64,000 bases of DNA from Streptomyces armeniacus (GTDB lineage: Bacteria > Actinomycetota > Actinomycetes > Streptomycetales > Streptomycetaceae). The translations under genes were made by a program, and so were the position numbers. The notes beneath the pieces are model-generated. The model made no database searches and was not told where the DNA came from. It saw only the letters and a program-made list of their open reading frames with translations. This document shows, piece by piece, positions 61,871 through 64,000 of this stretch. The stretch's first letter is position 1. Every line of letters begins with the position of its first letter. The stretch spans positions 5,013,367 through 5,077,366 of the forward strand of contig NZ_CP031320.1 of assembly GCF_003355155.1 (NCBI RefSeq), given 5' to 3'.

Positions 61871-62694
61871 TTGCCCTGCCACTTCGGAGACCGCTTCTCG
61901 CCGAACGCCGCGTGGAACTCGGCGTAGTCCTCGCTGTTCATCAGCAGCGCCTGCGTCGCCGCGTCCATCTCGACGGCGGCGGCCAGCGGCATGTCCAGCT
62001 CGGCCGTCAGCAGCGCCTTCGTCTGCGCGTGCGCGAGGGCCGGGCCGTCCGCGAGCCGGCGGGCCAGCCCGTCGGCGGCTTCGTGTACGCCGCCCTCGTC
62101 CGCCAGCTGGCTGATCAGGCCGATGCGTTCGGCCTCCGCCGCCCGCACGGGCTCCCCCAGCATGAGGATGCGGGTCGCGTGCCCGAGCCCGACGACGCGC
62201 GGCAGCAGGTACGCGGCGCCCATGTCGCCGCCGGACAGCCCGACGCGGGTGAAGAGGAACGCGAACCGGGCGGTCGGGTCGGCGACCCGGAAGTCCGCGG
62301 CGAGCGCCAGCACGGCGCCCGCGCCCGCGGCCACGCCGTGTACGGCGGCGACGACGGGGAACGGCGCCTCGCGGAGGGCGCGGACGACCTGGCCGGTCAT
62401 CCGGTTGAAGTCGAGAAGTTGACCGGTGTCCATCGACAGGGTGGCGCCGATGATCTCGTCGACGTCGCCGCCGGAGCAGAAGCCGCGGCCCTCGCCGCCG
62501 AGCACGAGCGCGCGGGCGCGCTTCGTACGGGACAGCTCGGCGAGCAGATCCCGCAGGTCGGCGTAGGCCTCGAAGGTGAGCGCGTTGAGTTTGCCGGGCC
62601 GGTCGAGCGTGACGGTGACGGTGCCGTCGTCCTCCGTGACCCTGATGTGCTCCCACCGCTCTGCGGCGTGTACGGAACCGGTGAACGGGCTCAT
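61867..62694 (-). CDS. enoyl-CoA hydratase/isomerase family protein
   Basis: 275-residue crotonase-family enzyme. ATG at 62694 chosen (AAAGG upstream); an upstream start at 62727 adds 11 residues without RBS. Oxyanion-hole segments LVLGGEGRGFCSGGDVDEII and VHGVAAGAGAVLALAADFRVAD are typical; the catalytic Glu region reads TRVGLSGGDMGAAYLLPRVVG. Overlaps the monooxygenase/reductase start, so they are coupled. In the Azoarcus pathway a hydratase and dehydrogenase perform the beta-oxidation-like ring cleavage steps. A possible PaaX site lies 30 nt upstream. Confidence 0.9.
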   Translation of the reverse strand: MSPFTGSVHAAERWEHIRVTEDDGTVTVTLDRPGKLNALTFEAYADLRDLLAELSRTKRARALVLGGEGRGFCSGGDVDEIIGATLSMDTGQLLDFNRMTGQVVRALREAPFPVVAAVHGVAAGAGAVLALAADFRVADPTARFAFLFTRVGLSGGDMGAAYLLPRVVGLGHATRILMLGEPVRAAEAERIGLISQLADEGGVHEAADGLARRLADGPALAHAQTKALLTAELDMPLAAAVEMDAATQALLMNSEDYAEFHAAFGEKRSPKWQGK

Positions 62695-62723
62695 GCTGCC
62701 CTGCCTTTCACGCGTGGCCTGCA

Positions 62724-62736
62724 CCATGAACGTATC
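62724..62736 (-). promoter_or_regulatory. candidate PaaX operator (shared motif copy 2)
   Basis: Minus-strand GATACGTTCATGG just upstream of the hydratase gene, matching the copy at 56167-56180 in ten of eleven core bases. Nearby GTCGTCAC (62750s) also occurs near copy 1. Supports co-regulation of the two operons. Confidence 0.4.
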
Positions 62737-62963
62737 ACCGTTTCGTGACCGTCGTCACGGGCGCGCGATAGATACCGGCCGCAGGGCCGCACGGACCGGC
62801 CGGATGGCGGCCGGATGGCGGCCGGCCCCGGACAGCCGGACGCCCCGGCCCGTTCCCGGGCAGGGGCGTCGCAGTCCTCGGTCTCAGTCCGTCCCGGACG
62901 GATTCAGTCCGTCCCGGTCCGCCGTACGGTGCTCACCGTCGCGGTGCCCCACCGTCGCGGTGC

Positions 62964-63977
62964 TCACTCCGTGCCGACGAGCGCCGCCCACGTCTGCGGG
63001 CCGACCACGCCGTCCACGGCCAGCTTGTGGCCGCGCTGGAAGTCCTTGACGGCCGCGACCGTACGGTCGCCGAAGCTGCCGTCCACCTCGAGGCCGTGCC
63101 CGTACACGTTCAGCTGGGTCTGCGCCGCCTTGACGGCGCCGCCCGTCGCGCCCCGCTCGACCGTCTTGACCAGCTCGGGCCAGGTCTTGGGGCCGATCAC
63201 GCCGTCGGACACGAGGCCCCGCGAGCTCTGGAACGCCTTGACCGCCGCGACGGTCTTCGGGCCGTAGCCGCCGTCCGCCGCCGTCGTGTGGCCGCGGGCG
63301 CCGAGGAGGTACTGCGCGGCCGTGACGTCCGCGCCCTCGCTGCCGTTCTTGAGCACCGGCCACTCCGCGCCGGGCGGCGTCGTGGGCGGGGCCTCGCCGG
63401 ACAGCTTCACCGGGCGGTACGGCTTGTACTCGCTGCCGGAGTCCAGCCCGTAGTCGAGCACGCGGTGGTCGGTGCCGTGGCCGCCGCGCTGCTCGTACGC
63501 CGAGTACGCGGTGTGCGAGGAGTCGGTCCACCCCTCGAAGATCACCACGTGGCGGGTGGTGTTGGAGCCGTCGGCGTCGATGAGCAGGTCACCGGCCCTG
63601 AGGTCGCCGAGCGAGATGGGGGTGGTCAGGTCGCGGCTCTCCGCGAGGCCCACGGTGTTCGGGCCGGGCTTGGACAGTCCGAGCGTCATGGAGACGTAGC
63701 CGGAGCAGTCCTGCCGGTACCCGTCCGACCAGGTCTCGGTCTGGCTGTACGGCACCTGGGAGCCGCCGTTCGCGGTGAGCCAGGTCTCGGCCCGCGCGAG
63801 CATCTCCTTCGGGGTGAGTTCGGCCTGTGCCGTGGCCTGCTGGCTGGAGCCGCTCTGGGTGGGGGCGGGGGTGGCGGCGGCGGGTATGACCACGGCGCCG
63901 GCGGCGATGAGGCCGCCGGCAGCGAGCGAGGCCAGGGAGATTCTGGCGCGGCGGCTCATGTTCGCGAGCAGAGACAT
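62964..63977 (-). CDS. secreted NlpC/P60-like protein with two peptidoglycan-binding domains
   Basis: 337-residue secreted protein. Signal peptide 1-35. An NlpC/P60-like region (about 55-195) contains QDCSGYVSMTLGL (candidate Cys nucleophile) and TTRHVVIFEGW (candidate His). Two PG_binding_1 domains follow (about 205-265 and 270-335): LLGARGHTTAADGGYGPKTVAAVKAFQSSRGL and LNVYGHGLEVDGSFGDRTVAAVKDFQRGHKLAVDG. It probably cleaves or crosslinks peptidoglycan peptides in the wall. Only 23 nt of upstream sequence is in the window, so regulation (often by a ydaO-type riboswitch in this group) cannot be judged. Confidence 0.85.
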   Translation of the reverse strand: MSLLANMSRRARISLASLAAGGLIAAGAVVIPAAATPAPTQSGSSQQATAQAELTPKEMLARAETWLTANGGSQVPYSQTETWSDGYRQDCSGYVSMTLGLSKPGPNTVGLAESRDLTTPISLGDLRAGDLLIDADGSNTTRHVVIFEGWTDSSHTAYSAYEQRGGHGTDHRVLDYGLDSGSEYKPYRPVKLSGEAPPTTPPGAEWPVLKNGSEGADVTAAQYLLGARGHTTAADGGYGPKTVAAVKAFQSSRGLVSDGVIGPKTWPELVKTVERGATGGAVKAAQTQLNVYGHGLEVDGSFGDRTVAAVKDFQRGHKLAVDGVVGPQTWAALVGTE

Positions 63978-64000
63978 GGCGCCTCCTTCGTGTGTGGGGG

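Noticed and set aside
62880..62965. Repeated CCGTCGCGGTG before the end of the NlpC/P60 gene as regulatory
   Set aside because: Lies downstream of the gene stop; simple duplication without evident function.

Overview
The window is very GC-rich, uses many GTG and a few TTG starts, packs genes with 4-nt stop/start overlaps, and encodes families typical of Streptomyces and close relatives (AA10 lytic polysaccharide monooxygenase, SCO2322 family, DUF3099, DUF3710, DUF5336, MsrP-like protein with cytochrome b, STAND/TPR protein). I read it as chromosomal DNA of a Streptomyces-like actinomycete. I saw no rRNA, tRNA, CRISPR array or classical antibiotic gene cluster.

Layout. 1-6.0 kb: partial FAD/NAD(P) enzyme, PhoD phosphatase, secreted HNH nuclease, FetB-type permease, a manganese (yybP-ykoY) riboswitch whose 5' half contains the fetB-like stop codon, then a GDT1/UPF0016 cation transporter and a HAD phosphatase. 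6.0-9.5 kb: DHA2 drug exporter with a MarR-like tail, small monooxygenase, and an LPMO behind DasR-like palindromes. 9.5-12.6 kb: GNAT relic and a GT87/PAP2 membrane protein. 12.6-20.2 kb: six overlapping genes on the minus strand behind a cobalamin riboswitch, encoding a secreted alpha/alpha-barrel protein, SCO2322-family protein, EcfT, fused EcfA-EcfA', an S component and a duplicated DUF6882 protein. 20.3-24.7 kb: a KstR-like TetR regulator, divergent from a glycosyltransferase, methyltransferase and barrel-protein operon, with a perfect KstR-type operator between them. 24.7-33.7 kb: beta-helix membrane protein, DUF5336 protein, amidase, methyltransferase, secreted hypothetical, fused acyl-CoA dehydrogenase.

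33.7-36.7 kb is a lower-GC accessory patch: two small secreted SH3-like proteins, a wrecked IS5-type transposase carrying a 33-bp copy of a neighbouring gene, and a GntR regulator divergent from an anti-sigma-like ATPase. 36.7-47.4 kb: Mo oxidoreductase with cytochrome b, MFS exporter, SDR, MaoC hydratase, tyrosine phosphatase, an operon of methyltransferase, CDGSH protein and haem-oxygenase-like protein, then PhoX and a short DUF3710 gene. The 3' end of the haem-oxygenase-like gene runs into what looks like Illumina Nextera adapter read-through, so the assembly near 42.65-42.74 kb should not be trusted. 47.4-54.4 kb: a roughly 17-copy heptanucleotide repeat just upstream of a large conserved gene, STAND/TPR protein, ArsR regulator with a PEP-mutase/isocitrate-lyase family enzyme, VOC protein. 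54.4-62.7 kb: a CoA-dependent aerobic aromatic degradation locus (2-aminobenzoate-CoA ligase, fused 2-aminobenzoyl-CoA monooxygenase/reductase, enoyl-CoA hydratase, acyl-CoA dehydrogenase, RidA, PaaX regulator). The window ends with a secreted NlpC/P60-like, peptidoglycan-binding protein.

Best candidates for under-described biology are the cobalamin-riboswitch operon (transcobalamin-like barrel plus DUF6882 protein), the KstR-controlled operon, the heptamer tract as a possible phase switch, and the transposase relic with templated filler DNA.
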